64,000 nt of DNA from Stenotrophomonas maltophilia (GCF_001676385.1 NZ_LYVJ01000001.1:124001-188000); one strand, 5' to 3'; counted from the first letter of the stretch, positions 1 to 10,662 are shown. The notes: a model not told the origin generated them from the letters alone. A program made the numbers and translations.

Positions 1-1
1 G

Positions 2-604
2 GCGGCCGGCATCGGCATGCCGGAAGTGGCGGTGTACGACGGCCCGGAGATCAATGCCTTCGCCACCGGCGCCAACCGCAACAACGCGCTGGTGGCGGTG
101 TCCACCGGCCTGCTGCACAACATGAGCGAAGACGAGGCCGAAGCGGTGCTGGGCCACGAGATCGCCCACGTCGCCAACGGCGACATGATCACCATGGCCC
201 TGTTGCAGGGCGTGCTGAATACCTTCGTGATCGTGCTGGCCCGCGTGGTCGGCGGCGTCATCGACAGCGCGCTGTCGGGCAACCGCGAAGGCGGCGGCCG
301 TGGCTTCGCCTACTACATCATCGTGTTCGTGCTGGAGATGGTGTTCGGCCTGTTCGCGACCATGATCTCGATGTGGTTCTCGCGCCACCGCGAATTCCGC
401 GCCGATGCCGGTGGTGCCTCGCTGGCGGGCCGGCAGAAGATGATCGCTGCGCTGGAGCGGCTGAAGCTCAATCACGGCCAGAGCACGCTGCCGACGCAGA
501 TCGCGGCCTTCGGCATTGCCGGTTCGACGGCGAGGAAGCTGTTCATGAGCCACCCGCCGCTGGAAGAGCGCATCGCCGCGCTGCGGGCGTCGACGGTGGC
601 GTAA
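2..604 (+). CDS. htpX: Protease HtpX, C-terminal part (5' end outside window)
   Basis: Membrane-embedded zinc metallopeptidase (M48 family) that cleaves misfolded inner-membrane proteins. The reading frame is already open at the window edge, so the N-terminal third is missing. About 200 residues are visible, against roughly 290 for the whole family protein. The HEIAH zinc motif lies about 50 residues in, followed by two hydrophobic segments and the second-ligand region REFRADAGG. The C-terminus [13 protein letters not shown] is typical of HtpX. A hairpin with a T-run follows the stop. The identification is firm; the true start cannot be seen. Confidence 0.95.
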   Translation, partial: AAGIGMPEVAVYDGPEINAFATGANRNNALVAVSTGLLHNMSEDEAEAVLGHEIAHVANGDMITMALLQGVLNTFVIVLARVVGGVIDSALSGNREGGGRGFAYYIIVFVLEMVFGLFATMISMWFSRHREFRADAGGASLAGRQKMIAALERLKLNHGQSTLPTQIAAFGIAGSTARKLFMSHPPLEERIAALRASTVA

Positions 605-633
605 GCCTCCGTGCTTCCACGGTAGTGCAGGAA

Positions 634-659
634 CGCCTGGCCCCGCGCCGGGCGTTTTT
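634..659 (+). terminator. Rho-independent terminator after htpX
   Basis: CGCCTGGC and GCCGGGCG form an 8-bp GC-rich stem (one G-T pair) with a 5-nt loop, followed directly by TTTTT. It begins 30 nt after the htpX stop codon. Confidence 0.75.
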
Positions 660-710
660 GTATGCGCGCCGATGCATCGGTGGCGCCGGGTACGACCCGG
701 CGAGAGTCAT

Positions 711-914
711 TTCCGCGACCGCGGAGGGGTGTCACTTTCTTTGCGCGCAAAGAAAGTAACCAAAGAAACGCTCCGCCAGCCGCGAGCCGTCGCTACGCGA
801 CGGTTCCCTGCGCTTCTCGGTGAATCAGGGGACGGCGCCGAACTCGCTGCGCTCAGACACCGGCGCCTCTTCGCCCCTGATTCTCCTGCGATGCTCGGCT
901 CGCTCAAGGCGGAC
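711..914 (-). repeat. Dispersed ~0.2 kb repeat, copy A
   Basis: This block recurs at 2129-2405 and 17201-17405, both in the opposite orientation. Shared landmarks, read from here, are CCGCGACCGCGG, GTGTCACTTTCTTTGCGCG, AAAGAAAGTAACCAAAGAAA, a GAATCAGGGG/CCCCTGATTC pair and a terminal CTCGCTCAAGGCGGA. Similarity to the other copies ends at GGCGGA. The small reading frames inside it (for example one starting MNQGTAPNSLRS) are by-products of the repeat, not genes. It starts about 100 nt after htpX and ends about 250 nt before the transposase start. No protein-coding function is supported. Confidence 0.85.
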
Positions 915-2128
<1,214 letters not shown>

Positions 2129-2405
2129 TCCGCCTTGAGCGAGCCGAGCACCGCAGGTCCGGCGAGGGCGAAGAGGTGCGGGTGTCTGAGCGCAGCGAGT
2201 TCCCGCACCGTCCCTCGGCGGGCCGAGGAGCACAGGGTACCGATGCGCAGCATCGGCTCGCGCCCCGGCGGCGTGTTTCTTTGGTTACTTTCTTGATGGC
2301 GCACATCCATGTGCGCCACCCTACGGGCCGGCTGCGCCGTTCCACGCTGCTCCTGCAGCGCGGTGCACGCGCAAAGAAAGTGACACCCCTCCGCGGTCGC
2401 GGAAA
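2129..2405 (+). repeat. Dispersed repeat, copy B, with a nested GTAG palindrome
   Basis: Inverted relative to copy A at 711-914 and the same orientation as copy C at 17201-17405. It runs from TCCGCCTTGAGCGAGCCGAG to CCGCGGTCGCGGAAA. It is about 70 nt longer than the other copies because the central TTTCTTT/AAAGAAA palindrome is interrupted by extra sequence (about 2296-2371). That insert contains a hairpin TGGCGCACATCCATGTGCGCCA followed by the complement of GTAG (CTAC), as in SMAG-type REP units. The region 2085-2502 contains no gene. Confidence 0.8.
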
Positions 2406-2502
2406 TGATCCCAGGCATCGCCTGGCGCGCCAATGCGTCGGCGCACGAACGAGAACGGCACCCTCGCAGGTGCCGTCCCCATGAATCGCTTTACACGGAA
2501 CC

Positions 2503-3330
2503 TCAGAACTTCGCGTCGAACTCCGCCGCGTAGCCGGTGTTCACCAGCACCTTCTGCAGCGACTCGGCCACTTTCAGGTTGCCGGCAACCACCTGCTGGG
2601 TTTCCGGCCCGCGATTGTCCATCCGGCCCAGCGGCGCACCCTTGAAATCGCAGACCTTGCCACCGGCTTCGCGGACCAGCAGTACACCGGCGGCAATATC
2701 CCATGCCTTCACGCCGGCCTCGAAGTAGGCATCGGCCCGGCCGCAGGCCACGTAGGCCAGGTCCAGCGCCGCCGAACCGGCGCGGCGGATGTCTTCGGCG
2801 TGCACCAGCAGGGCGTCCACCGCCTTCAGCTGGGCGCCGGCACGGGCGCGCTCGCGCGGCGCAAAGCCGGTCTGGATCAGGGTGCCGGCCAGGTCCTTGC
2901 GGTCGGCCACGCGGATGCGGCGGTCGTTGAGCACCGCGCCGGCGCCACGGCTGGCGGTGAACAGTTCATTGCGCAGCGGGTCGAAGATGACCGCATCGGT
3001 GGGCTCGCCGTTCTCGACCAGGGCGATCGACACGCAGTAGTGCGGCACGCCACGCAGGTAGTTGCTGGTGCCGTCCAGCGGGTCGATGACCCACATGTGG
3101 CGATGTTCGCCCTGCACGCCGCCTTCCTCGCCGAACACGCCGTAGTCCGGGTATGCACGCTTGAGTTCCTTGACGATGACCTTTTCCGCGTCCGCATCCA
3201 CTTCGCTGGCGTAGTCCATCCGCCCTTTCTGCACCACGTTCAGTGCCTCGAGCTTGTTGATGTTGCGCAACAGGACGTTGCCGGCGAGGCGGGCGGCCTT
3301 GACCATGACGGTGACGGCGGGTTTCTGCAT
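2503..3330 (-). CDS. suhB: Inositol-1-monophosphatase family protein SuhB
   Basis: Mg-dependent phosphatase of the IMPase superfamily. In E. coli SuhB also joins the Nus factor complex in rRNA antitermination. Metal-site motifs are present: GEEGG near residue 67, DPLDGTSN at 83-90 and AWDIAAG in the C-terminal third. The 275-residue length fits the family. It starts 119 nt from the divergently transcribed trmJ, so promoters for both should lie in 3331-3449. Downstream, toward the transposase, lies only repeat DNA. The substrate in this organism cannot be read from the sequence. Confidence 0.93.
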   Translation of the reverse strand: MQKPAVTVMVKAARLAGNVLLRNINKLEALNVVQKGRMDYASEVDADAEKVIVKELKRAYPDYGVFGEEGGVQGEHRHMWVIDPLDGTSNYLRGVPHYCVSIALVENGEPTDAVIFDPLRNELFTASRGAGAVLNDRRIRVADRKDLAGTLIQTGFAPRERARAGAQLKAVDALLVHAEDIRRAGSAALDLAYVACGRADAYFEAGVKAWDIAAGVLLVREAGGKVCDFKGAPLGRMDNRGPETQQVVAGNLKVAESLQKVLVNTGYAAEFDAKF

Positions 3331-3449
3331 GGCGTGGGCTCCCGGGAAGGCAGAAGGGGGGACTGGCAGGGGAAAAGAGCAGGTCCGGCGCAGTGGCCGG
3401 CCGCACAGTTTACCATTGCTCTTCGCCCAGCTCGACCTTTTCCCTGTTC

Positions 3450-4220
3450 ATGTCCCAGTTTCCTGCCGCCACCCGCCTCCGATTCGTCCTGGTCGGTACC
3501 CAGCACCCCGGCAACATGGGGGCCGCCGCCCGCGCGCTGAAGACCATGGGCCTGGCCCGCCTGGTGCTGGTCGCCCCCGAAAAACCGCTGGACGAGGAGG
3601 CCTTCCGCCGCTCGGCCGGCGCCGAGGATGTGCTCGGTGACGCTCCGGTGGTGGCTACCCTGGCCGAGGCCGTGGCCGACTGCCGCCTGGTGCTCGGCTG
3701 CACCGCCCGTGCCCGCCGCGTCCAGCTGGAGGAGTATCTGCCTGCCGATGCCGCCGCCCGCGCAGTGGCCAAGGCCGCCGGAGGTGACGAGGTGGCGCTG
3801 GTGTTCGGCCGCGAGCGCACCGGCCTGACCAACGAAGAACTGCAGCTGTGCCACGCGGCCGTGCATATCCCGTCCGATCCGGAATTCAGTTCGCTCAACC
3901 TGGCTGCCGCCGTGCAGGTGCTGGCCTATGAGACGCGCATGCAGTTGTTGGGTGCGCAGCCAATGGCCGGAACCGAACCGGGCGTCCGGGAACAGGCCGC
4001 CAGCCACGAGCAGATGGAGGGCTTTTTCGCGCAGTTGGGCGATACCCTCGACGAGATCGATTTCCACAAGGGCCGGGCCCCGGAATCGGCAATGCGCAAG
4101 CTGCGCCGCCTGTTCCTGCGCAGCGAGCCGAGCGAGCAGGAAGTGCGCCTGCTGCGCGGGATCCTTGCCGATGCCCAGCGTATGGCGCGGTTGGCCCGGG
4201 AGGGCGGCAAGGACCGCTGA
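3450..4220 (+). CDS. trmJ: tRNA (cytidine/uridine-2'-O-)-methyltransferase TrmJ
   Basis: SPOUT-class methyltransferase that 2'-O-methylates position 32 of several tRNAs using S-adenosylmethionine. Family motifs are the N-terminal GNMGAAARALKTMG segment, VFGRERTGLTNEEL, and the knot region IPSDPEFSSLNLAAAVQVL. I chose the ATG at 3450 (MSQFPAATRLRFVLVG) because the longer frame from 3393 adds residues without family similarity. The result, 256 residues, matches the usual length. A 48-nt gap separates it from the next plus-strand gene. Confidence 0.92.
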   Translation: MSQFPAATRLRFVLVGTQHPGNMGAAARALKTMGLARLVLVAPEKPLDEEAFRRSAGAEDVLGDAPVVATLAEAVADCRLVLGCTARARRVQLEEYLPADAAARAVAKAAGGDEVALVFGRERTGLTNEELQLCHAAVHIPSDPEFSSLNLAAAVQVLAYETRMQLLGAQPMAGTEPGVREQAASHEQMEGFFAQLGDTLDEIDFHKGRAPESAMRKLRRLFLRSEPSEQEVRLLRGILADAQRMARLAREGGKDR

Positions 4221-4268
4221 CGACGTTCCCGTTTTTTCGGATAGTCTGTCCGGATACCCAGGGGGGAT

Positions 4269-5198
4269 ATGCCTGTGTCGGGTCTGCGAAAGGCAATGCA
4301 GGGGGGGCTGCTGGGCCTGGCCATGCTCATGCTGGCCGGAACGGTGCGTGCGGCAACGGATCCGGTGCTGGTGCTGGGCCGGATCAGCGACGATCCCAAG
4401 GCCCACTACGCGCAGCTGCAGCCGTTGCTGGACTACGTGGTGGCACGCATGCACGACGTCGGCATCAAGGAGGGACGGATCCTGATGGCACGCGATCCCC
4501 AGCAGATGGCCAGCTATCTGCGGCGGGGACGGGTCGATTGGGTCACGGAGACCTCCGGCGCGGCAATGGCGCTGGGCCAGCGCAGTGGCGCCCGGCCACT
4601 GCTGCTGACCGAGCGCAATGGCGTGCGCGAGTACCAGACGGTGTTCTTCGTGCGGAGCGACAGTCCGATCCAGCGCCTGCGGGACCTGCACGGGCGGCGC
4701 CTGGCGCTGCAGAACACGGCGTCCACCAGCGCCTACCTGGTGCCGGTGATGACGTTGCTGGAGGAGGGGCTGTCGCCGCAGATCCTGGCCGGGGTGTGGG
4801 ACGTGCCAGGCCCCGACTGCGTGGGCTATGTGTTCGCAAGGAGCGAGTTGAACATCGCGACGTACGTGCACAAGGGCGTGGTGGAGGCGGGGGCGGTAAG
4901 CAGCGTGGACTGGGACGATCAGCGCCGGGTACCGGCGGCGTTCCGGCGGGATTTCCGCGAACTGCTGCGTACCGAACCCTACCCGCGTGCCGTGGAGATG
5001 GTGCGTGCCGACCTCGACCCGAAGGTGCGCGATCGCCTGCAGGACATCCTGCTGCAGGCGGCGAGCGATCCGCAGGCGCAGGAGGCGTTGCATCGGTTTT
5101 TTGGTACTTCCGGTTTCCACCGCGTCGATGCGCATGCGCAGCAGCGGCTGGATGAATTGAAACAAGGATTGGCGCGCGTGCGGATGGAAGTGGAATGA
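4269..5198 (+). CDS. PhnD-like periplasmic substrate-binding protein
   Basis: Exported solute-binding protein of the phosphate/phosphite/phosphonate type (Phosphonate-bd family), 309 residues. Residues 1-28 form a signal peptide with a hydrophobic core LLGLAMLMLAG and a likely cut after RA. Typical features are the opening VLVLGRISDDPK, the YLRRGRVDW segment and LHGRRLALQNTASTSAYLVP. No ABC permease or ATPase is adjacent. Instead its last codons overlap by 4 nt the start of a membrane GGDEF-EAL protein, which suggests it senses a ligand for that protein rather than feeding a transporter. The ligand is unknown. Confidence 0.8.
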   Translation: MPVSGLRKAMQGGLLGLAMLMLAGTVRAATDPVLVLGRISDDPKAHYAQLQPLLDYVVARMHDVGIKEGRILMARDPQQMASYLRRGRVDWVTETSGAAMALGQRSGARPLLLTERNGVREYQTVFFVRSDSPIQRLRDLHGRRLALQNTASTSAYLVPVMTLLEEGLSPQILAGVWDVPGPDCVGYVFARSELNIATYVHKGVVEAGAVSSVDWDDQRRVPAAFRRDFRELLRTEPYPRAVEMVRADLDPKVRDRLQDILLQAASDPQAQEALHRFFGTSGFHRVDAHAQQRLDELKQGLARVRMEVE

Positions 5199-7321
5199 AG
5201 TGGCTTGGCTCGGGGATGCAGGCCCGGTTCCTGCTCGCGATGGGCGGGGCGATGATCGTGGTGGTCTCGATCCTGGCGGTGCTGCTGGGACGCCAGGCGG
5301 CGATGCAGGCGGAGGTGCGCAATCTCAGTGGCAGCGTCATCCATGAACTGTTTGACCGCAGTGTGCGCAGCCGTGGCGAGGCCATGGCACGCGAGCTGTC
5401 CGACGCGCTGGCCAACCCCCTTTACTACCACGACCTGGACCAGGTCGGTGCCCTGGCGCGCAGCGTTTCGCGCCAGCCGGTGGTGCGCTACGTGCAGGTA
5501 TTTGATCAACGCGGCCTGCTGGTGCATGACGGTTCGGTCGAAATGCCCGGCTTCGGCCAGCCGATGACCGATCCGCTCGCCGCGAAGGCGGTTGCCGCGC
5601 AGTCACTGATGGTGCAGGCGTCGCCGACGGTGCTCGACAATACGATGCCGATCATGATCGGCAACAAGCGCATCGGCGGGGTCCGTGTCGGCATGGCGCT
5701 GGACCAGGTCAGGCAGCGCGAGGCGGCCGCCAACGCGACCCTGGGCGAGCGCCTGCAGCAGGTCGGCAGCCGGCACCTGGGCTGGTTGCTGCTGATGCTG
5801 GGCCTGCTGGTGGTGATCGGCGTGGCGGTGATCGCGTACGTGCAGCGCACTCTGGTTGCGCCGATCCGCGATCTCGCCGCAGCCGCGCGCCGCATCGAGG
5901 CCGGTGACTACCAGGTGCCGCTGGCGGAGAACACGCGGGATGACGAAGTTGGCGAGCTGGTGCGTGGCTTCGCCCGCATGCGCGACGCGATTGCCCGCCA
6001 TGATCGCGAGGTGCGCCGGATGGCCTATACCGATGCGTTGACCGGGCTGACCAACCGCCTGGCGTTCCGCGAGGCGCTTGACCATCGGTTGATGGCCGCG
6101 CGTGCCTCGAACCATCGGTTGGGCCTGCTGTTTGCCGACATCGATGATTTCAAGCGGGTCAATGACACGCTCGGCCATGAGGCCGGCGATGAAGCCCTGC
6201 TGCAGTTCTCGCAACGCATCGGCCGCGCGGTCACCGAGGCCGGTGGCGACGAAGCCCTGCTGGCCCGCTTCGGAGGCGACGAGTTCGTGATCCTGGTCGG
6301 CGATGGCGACGTGGCCGCGAACGCGCGGCTGCTGGCTGAAGTACTGGTGCGTGAGCTGGGCAAACCGCTGGTCGTGCAGGGCAGGGAGCTGTTCCTGGGG
6401 ACCTCGATCGGGGTGACCCTGTTCCCCGACGACGCCGCCGATGCGACCACGCTGCTGAAGAACGGCGATATCGCCATGTACCAGGCGAAGATGGCCGGCA
6501 AGAACTGCTATCGCTATTACAGCCGGGCGATGGATCATGCCGTCGAGCGCCGCGTGCACATGGAACAGGAGCTGCGCGGGGCCTGGGAGCGCGGCGAGCT
6601 GCGCCTGGCCTACCAGCCGATCTTCCGCATGCGCGACCGCCGCATGGTGGGCGTCGAAGTTCTGCTGCGCTGGCAGCACCCGACCCTGGGTACGATTCCG
6701 CCATCGGTGTTCATCGAAGTGGCCGAGCAGAGTGGCCTGATCGAGATCATCGGCCCGAAGGTGCTGCGTGCGGCCTGCATCGAGGCCGCGCAGTGGCCAC
6801 GCGGAGCGGCGGGAGACGATCCGTTCGTATCGGTGAACGTGTCACCACGGCAGCTGCGGGGCGGTGAGCTGCCGGCGCTGGTCGCGCAGTGCCTGCATGA
6901 GTCCGGGCTGCCAGCCTCGCGCCTGCACCTTGAACTGACCGAAACCGCAGTGATCGGTGACGAGATGGTCGCCGCGCAGCTGCTGGACAAGCTGCACCGT
7001 ACCGGCGTGAAGGTGTGGCTGGATGATTTCGGCACCGGCTTCTCCGGCCTCAGCCACCTGCGCCAGGTACCCGTGGACGGAGTGAAGATCGACAAGAGCT
7101 TCGTCGCCGACATGCAACGGGATCCCGACGACCTGGCGCTGACCACGGCGATCATCGCCATGGCGCACGCACTGGGCATCACCGTGGTTGCCGAGGGCAT
7201 CGAGCAGCAGGCGCAGTTTGAACTGCTGGTCCAGCGCGGTTGCGATCTGGGCCAGGGCTACTGGCTGAGCCACCCGGTCACCGCCACCGAGGTGGTGCGG
7301 ATGATCGAGTCGGGGTTGTAG
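5195..7321 (+). CDS. HAMP-GGDEF-EAL cyclic-di-GMP signalling protein
   Basis: Inner-membrane protein of 708 residues that could make and/or degrade cyclic-di-GMP. Transmembrane segments lie at about 11-31 and 195-216, enclosing a ~165-residue periplasmic sensor. A HAMP domain follows (about 217-270), then GGDEF (motif RFGGDEF, 358-364) and EAL (about 455-705). The EAL signature reads EVL at 488-490. Other phosphodiesterase motifs are present: SVNVSPRQL, LELTETAV, WLDDFGTGF, VKIDKSFV and VAEGIEQQ. No RxxD inhibitory site precedes GGDEF. Both catalytic halves look intact, so net activity cannot be predicted. It is co-translated with the upstream binding protein through an ATGA overlap. Confidence 0.92.
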   Translation: MKWLGSGMQARFLLAMGGAMIVVVSILAVLLGRQAAMQAEVRNLSGSVIHELFDRSVRSRGEAMARELSDALANPLYYHDLDQVGALARSVSRQPVVRYVQVFDQRGLLVHDGSVEMPGFGQPMTDPLAAKAVAAQSLMVQASPTVLDNTMPIMIGNKRIGGVRVGMALDQVRQREAAANATLGERLQQVGSRHLGWLLLMLGLLVVIGVAVIAYVQRTLVAPIRDLAAAARRIEAGDYQVPLAENTRDDEVGELVRGFARMRDAIARHDREVRRMAYTDALTGLTNRLAFREALDHRLMAARASNHRLGLLFADIDDFKRVNDTLGHEAGDEALLQFSQRIGRAVTEAGGDEALLARFGGDEFVILVGDGDVAANARLLAEVLVRELGKPLVVQGRELFLGTSIGVTLFPDDAADATTLLKNGDIAMYQAKMAGKNCYRYYSRAMDHAVERRVHMEQELRGAWERGELRLAYQPIFRMRDRRMVGVEVLLRWQHPTLGTIPPSVFIEVAEQSGLIEIIGPKVLRAACIEAAQWPRGAAGDDPFVSVNVSPRQLRGGELPALVAQCLHESGLPASRLHLELTETAVIGDEMVAAQLLDKLHRTGVKVWLDDFGTGFSGLSHLRQVPVDGVKIDKSFVADMQRDPDDLALTTAIIAMAHALGITVVAEGIEQQAQFELLVQRGCDLGQGYWLSHPVTATEVVRMIESGL

Positions 7322-7331
7322 GTGTTGGCTT

Positions 7332-7372
7332 GGGGTCCGATTCCTTCTCCACGGGAAAGGGAATCGGACCCC
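7332..7372. terminator. 13-bp hairpin between convergent genes
   Basis: GGGGTCCGATTCC at 7332-7344 and its exact complement at 7360-7372 form a perfect stem, with a partly paired 15-nt loop. It lies between the ends of the GGDEF-EAL gene and epmB, 10 nt from each stop or less. There is no T-run, so it may act as a transcript end stabiliser or a factor-assisted terminator. Confidence 0.6.
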
Positions 7373-7381
7373 GGTCCCGCG

Positions 7382-8422
7382 CTACACCGGGCGCTTGCTC
7401 GGATCGCCGGGCAGCTCGCGCACCAGTTTCGGAACCAGGTAGCCGGACAGGCGCGCGGTCAGTCCATCGATCAGCGCCTTGGCCTGGCTGTCGTCCACTT
7501 CAAAGTGGGCCACGCCCTCGACCCGGTCCAGCTGGTGCAGGTAGTAGGGCAGCACGCCGGCGGAGAAGCTGCGCTCGCTCAGTGCCTGCAGGGCCGGCAC
7601 GCTGTCATTGACCCCGCGCAGCAGCACCGCCTGGTTCAGCAGCTGCGCACCGGTACCTCGCAGGCGTGCCATCGCCGCGTCCACGCTGGCGTCGAATTCG
7701 TTGGCATGGTTGGCGTGGACCACGATCGCCAGCGGCCACGGCAGGGCGCCCAGCCAGGAGACCAGCTCATCGTCCACGCGCTCCGGCAGCACGATCGGCA
7801 GGCGGCTGTGGATGCGCAGGCGGCGGATATGCGGGATCGCGCGCAGGGCATCGGTCAGTTCGACCAGCTTGTGCGTGGCCAGCGACAGCGGGTCGCCGCC
7901 GGACAGGATCACCTCGTCGATGTCGGGGTCGGCGGCGATGGCCTCCACCGCTTCCTGCCAGCTGCCCCTGGCGGCGTTCTCGGTGCCGTAGTCGAAGTGG
8001 CGGCGGAAGCAGTACCGGCAGTTGATCGCGCAGCTGCCGGTGGCGACCAGCAGGACACGCCCACGGTACTTCTGGATGACGCCGGTGGCCTTCCTGGCCG
8101 CGCCGTCGCCCACCGCATCGAAGCTGAACCCGGGCGCCGGGCGCATTTCCTCGTCGACCGGCAGCACCTGGCGCAGCAGCGGGTCGGTGGGGTCTCCCTT
8201 GCGCATGCGGGCCACGAAACCCTCCGGTACGCGCAGCGCGAACTGGGCCATGGCGGCCTCCGAGACACCCAGCGAGGCGGGATCCAGTTCCAGCCGTTCC
8301 AACAGGGCGTGCGGGTCGCGCAGCGCCTGGCGCCAGAGCTGCTGCCAGCGTGCGGGCGCGCCGGGCGACTGGGGCCGGGGGAAGGCGGAAAGCTGCATGG
8401 AGAGGGGGCCTGCGGTTATCAT
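7382..8422 (-). CDS. epmB: EF-P beta-lysylation protein EpmB (radical SAM)
   Basis: KamA-family radical SAM aminomutase that converts lysine to beta-lysine for attachment to elongation factor P. The cluster motif CxxxCxxC appears as CAINCRYC at residues 131-138, followed by FRRHFDYG. LSGGDPL is also typical. Without an extended start it is about 346 residues, as in the family. The start is uncertain: ATG at 8422 (MITAG) or 8398 (MQLSAF); neither has a clear ribosome site. It is divergent from efp, its substrate gene, with about 95 nt between. The ligase gene epmA is not in the window. Confidence 0.92.
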   Translation of the reverse strand: MITAGPLSMQLSAFPRPQSPGAPARWQQLWRQALRDPHALLERLELDPASLGVSEAAMAQFALRVPEGFVARMRKGDPTDPLLRQVLPVDEEMRPAPGFSFDAVGDGAARKATGVIQKYRGRVLLVATGSCAINCRYCFRRHFDYGTENAARGSWQEAVEAIAADPDIDEVILSGGDPLSLATHKLVELTDALRAIPHIRRLRIHSRLPIVLPERVDDELVSWLGALPWPLAIVVHANHANEFDASVDAAMARLRGTGAQLLNQAVLLRGVNDSVPALQALSERSFSAGVLPYYLHQLDRVEGVAHFEVDDSQAKALIDGLTARLSGYLVPKLVRELPGDPSKRPV

Positions 8423-8518
8423 GGGGGCAGAAAAACAGTCGCCCACCGACACCCGGTGGGCTTTCCATTCTAACGGCTCGCCGCACCCGCGGCGTTTTCG
8501 CCACTGAGGAGTTTACGC

Positions 8519-9085
8519 ATGGCCAGCTACGGCATGAACGACGTCAAGAACGGGATGAAGATCCTGGTCAACAATCAACCGGCCGTCATCACTGACACCG
8601 AATACGTCAAGCCGGGCAAGGGCCAGGCCTTCACCCGCGTGAAGTACCGCCTGATCAAGGACGGCCGTACCCAGGAAATCACCATGAAGTCGACCGACTC
8701 GCTGGAAGCGGCCGATGTCGTCGACACCGACATGAACTACATGTACAGCGACGGTGAGTACTGGCACTTCATGGACCCGGAGTCCTTCGAGCAGGTGCAG
8801 GCCACCAAGGCCGGCATGGGCGGCGCCGAGAAGTGGCTGAAGGGCGAAGAGTCCTGCGTGGTCACCCTGTGGAACGGTGAGCCGATCTTCGTGCAGCCGC
8901 CGAATTTCGTCGAACTGAAGATCACCGAAACCGATCCGGGCGTCCGTGGCGACACCTCGGGCGGCGGCGGCAAGCCGGCCACCCTGGAAACCGGCGCCGT
9001 GGTCCGCGTGCCGCTGTTCGTCAACCAGGACGAAGTGATCCGCGTCGATACCCGTTCGGGCGAATACTCGGCACGCGTCAAATAA
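8519..9085 (+). CDS. efp: Elongation factor P
   Basis: Ribosome-binding factor that relieves stalling at polyproline stretches. The protein is 188 residues, the standard length, with an N-terminal KOW-like domain and two OB folds. The modified loop is VKPGKGQAF with Lys34 at the tip, the residue that EpmA/EpmB lysylate. The C-terminus [13 protein letters not shown] is characteristic. A GAGGAG ribosome site lies about 6 nt before the ATG. The adjacent divergent epmB supports a beta-lysylated EF-P. Confidence 0.97.
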   Translation: MASYGMNDVKNGMKILVNNQPAVITDTEYVKPGKGQAFTRVKYRLIKDGRTQEITMKSTDSLEAADVVDTDMNYMYSDGEYWHFMDPESFEQVQATKAGMGGAEKWLKGEESCVVTLWNGEPIFVQPPNFVELKITETDPGVRGDTSGGGGKPATLETGAVVRVPLFVNQDEVIRVDTRSGEYSARVK

Positions 9086-9090
9086 GGTTC

Positions 9091-9136
9091 CGGCCGTAGG
9101 CCGGCCTTACTGTAGAGCCGAGCCATGCTCGGGTAC
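9091..9136. repeat. GTAG-headed SMAG/REP palindrome after efp
   Basis: CCGGCCGTAGGCCGG is followed by GTAGAGCCGAGCCATGCTCGG at 9112. This is the short palindrome type, headed by GTAG, that recurs through the window. Confidence 0.65.
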
Positions 9137-9161
9137 GCGCCATCGCATTCGCGCTGGCGCT

Positions 9162-9189
9162 CCCATGATCTGCTTCGGCAGATCATGGG
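9162..9189. other. Perfect 12-bp hairpin with TTCG loop
   Basis: CCCATGATCTGC, TTCG and GCAGATCATGGG form a perfect 12-bp stem closed by the very stable UUCG tetraloop. It lies between efp and the deaminase gene and has no T-run. It could be a transcript-stabilising or Rho-related structure; its role is unknown. Confidence 0.6.
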
Positions 9190-9293
9190 CCCCGTTTCAC
9201 GAGTCTCCAGACCCCGCCGCTTCGCGGCAGCCCCTGTCCCAGGGGCGTGTCCCCCCAGAAGCATCTCGCCGCCCCCACTGCCAGTGAGCCTGC

Positions 9294-10637
9294 ATGAGCG
9301 ATAGCCCGCACCTCCCCGAAGCCTGCGACCTGCTCATCGAAGCCGGTTATGTGGTCCCGATCGAGCCGCATGCGGTGGTGCTCGAAGACCATGCCGTGGC
9401 CGTGCGTGGCAGCGAAATCGTCGCCATCCTGCCGCGCGCCGAGGCCCGCGCGCGATTCCGTGCCGCCCAGGTGGTCAGCCGCCCCCAGGCCGCGCTGATG
9501 CCCGGCCTGGTCAACGCGCACACGCACAACCCGATGACCCTGCTGCGTGGCATCGCCGACGACCTGCCGCTGATGACCTGGCTGCAGCAGCATATCTGGC
9601 CGGTGGAGGCCGCAGTGATCGGCCCGGAGTTCGTCGCCGACGGCACCACCCTGGCCATCGCCGAGATGCTCCGCGGCGGTACCACCTGCGCCAACGAGAA
9701 CTACTTCTTCGGTGACGTGCAGGCCGCGGTCTACAGGAAGCACGGTTTCCGCGCGCTGGTCGGCGCGGTCATCATCGACTTCCCCACGGCCTGGGCGAAG
9801 AGCGATGACGAGTACTTCGCCAAGGCCGGCGAACTGCATGATCAATGGCGCACCGATCCGTTGATCGGCACCGCGTTCGCGCCGCATGCGCCGTATACCG
9901 TCAACGACGCCAATTTCGAGCGGGTGCGGATGCTGTCCGACCAGCTCGACATGCAGGTGCACCTGCACACCCATGAGACCGCGCAGGAGATCAACGATTC
10001 GATCAAGCTGCACGGCCAGCGCCCGCTGGCGCGGCTGGATCGGCTCGGCCTGGTCAATGACCGCCTGATCGCGGTGCACATGACCCAGCTGACCGATGCG
10101 GAGATCCACCTGTGCGCCGAGCGTGGCGTCAGCGTGGTGCATTGCCCGGAGTCCAACCTGAAGCTGGCGTCGGGTTTCTGCCCGGCCTGTGCCCTGCAGC
10201 GCGCCGGCGTGAACCTGGCGATCGGCACCGACGGCTGCGCCAGCAACAACGACCTGGACATGTTCAGCGAGAACCGCACGGCGGCCATCCTGGCCAAGGC
10301 CGTGGCCGACGATGCCACTGCCCTGGACGCGGCCACGACGCTGCGTGCGTCCACGCTGGGCGGCGCCCGCGCGCTGGGCTTCGGTGACCGTATCGGTTCG
10401 ATCGAAGCCGGCAAGCAGGCCGACCTGGTCTGCGTCGATCTGTCCGCGCTGGAAACCCAGCCGCTGCACAATGTGTTGTCGCAGCTGGTGTACGCCACCG
10501 GCCGCCAGCAGGTCAGCGACGTCTGGATTGCCGGCCAGCCGAAGCTGGTGCAGCGCGAGCTGGTCGGCATGGACCTGCCGGGCATCATCGCCAACGCGCG
10601 CCAGTGGCGCGAGCGCATCCGTCATATCCGCGCCTGA
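9294..10637 (+). CDS. mtaD: TRZ/ATZ-family amidohydrolase, probable MTA/SAH deaminase
   Basis: Metal-dependent deaminase of the amidohydrolase superfamily, 447 residues, probably acting on 5'-methylthioadenosine, S-adenosylhomocysteine or adenosine. Metal-binding motifs are NAHTHNP (His76 and His78), [22 protein letters not shown] and [13 protein letters not shown]. Substrate range cannot be settled from sequence; chlorohydrolase and guanine or cytosine deaminase relatives share these motifs. It is the first of four same-strand genes; ubiG follows after 25 nt. Since UbiG releases SAH, an SAH-clearing deaminase upstream makes metabolic sense (inference). Confidence 0.8.
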   Translation: MSDSPHLPEACDLLIEAGYVVPIEPHAVVLEDHAVAVRGSEIVAILPRAEARARFRAAQVVSRPQAALMPGLVNAHTHNPMTLLRGIADDLPLMTWLQQHIWPVEAAVIGPEFVADGTTLAIAEMLRGGTTCANENYFFGDVQAAVYRKHGFRALVGAVIIDFPTAWAKSDDEYFAKAGELHDQWRTDPLIGTAFAPHAPYTVNDANFERVRMLSDQLDMQVHLHTHETAQEINDSIKLHGQRPLARLDRLGLVNDRLIAVHMTQLTDAEIHLCAERGVSVVHCPESNLKLASGFCPACALQRAGVNLAIGTDGCASNNDLDMFSENRTAAILAKAVADDATALDAATTLRASTLGGARALGFGDRIGSIEAGKQADLVCVDLSALETQPLHNVLSQLVYATGRQQVSDVWIAGQPKLVQRELVGMDLPGIIANARQWRERIRHIRA

Positions 10638-10662
10638 ACCCCGGCGCTGCAAGGACTTCCAC

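Noticed and set aside
6240..6290. RxxD inhibitory site ahead of the GGDEF motif
   Set aside because: Residues before GGDEF read EALLARF with no Arg and Asp in the required spacing.
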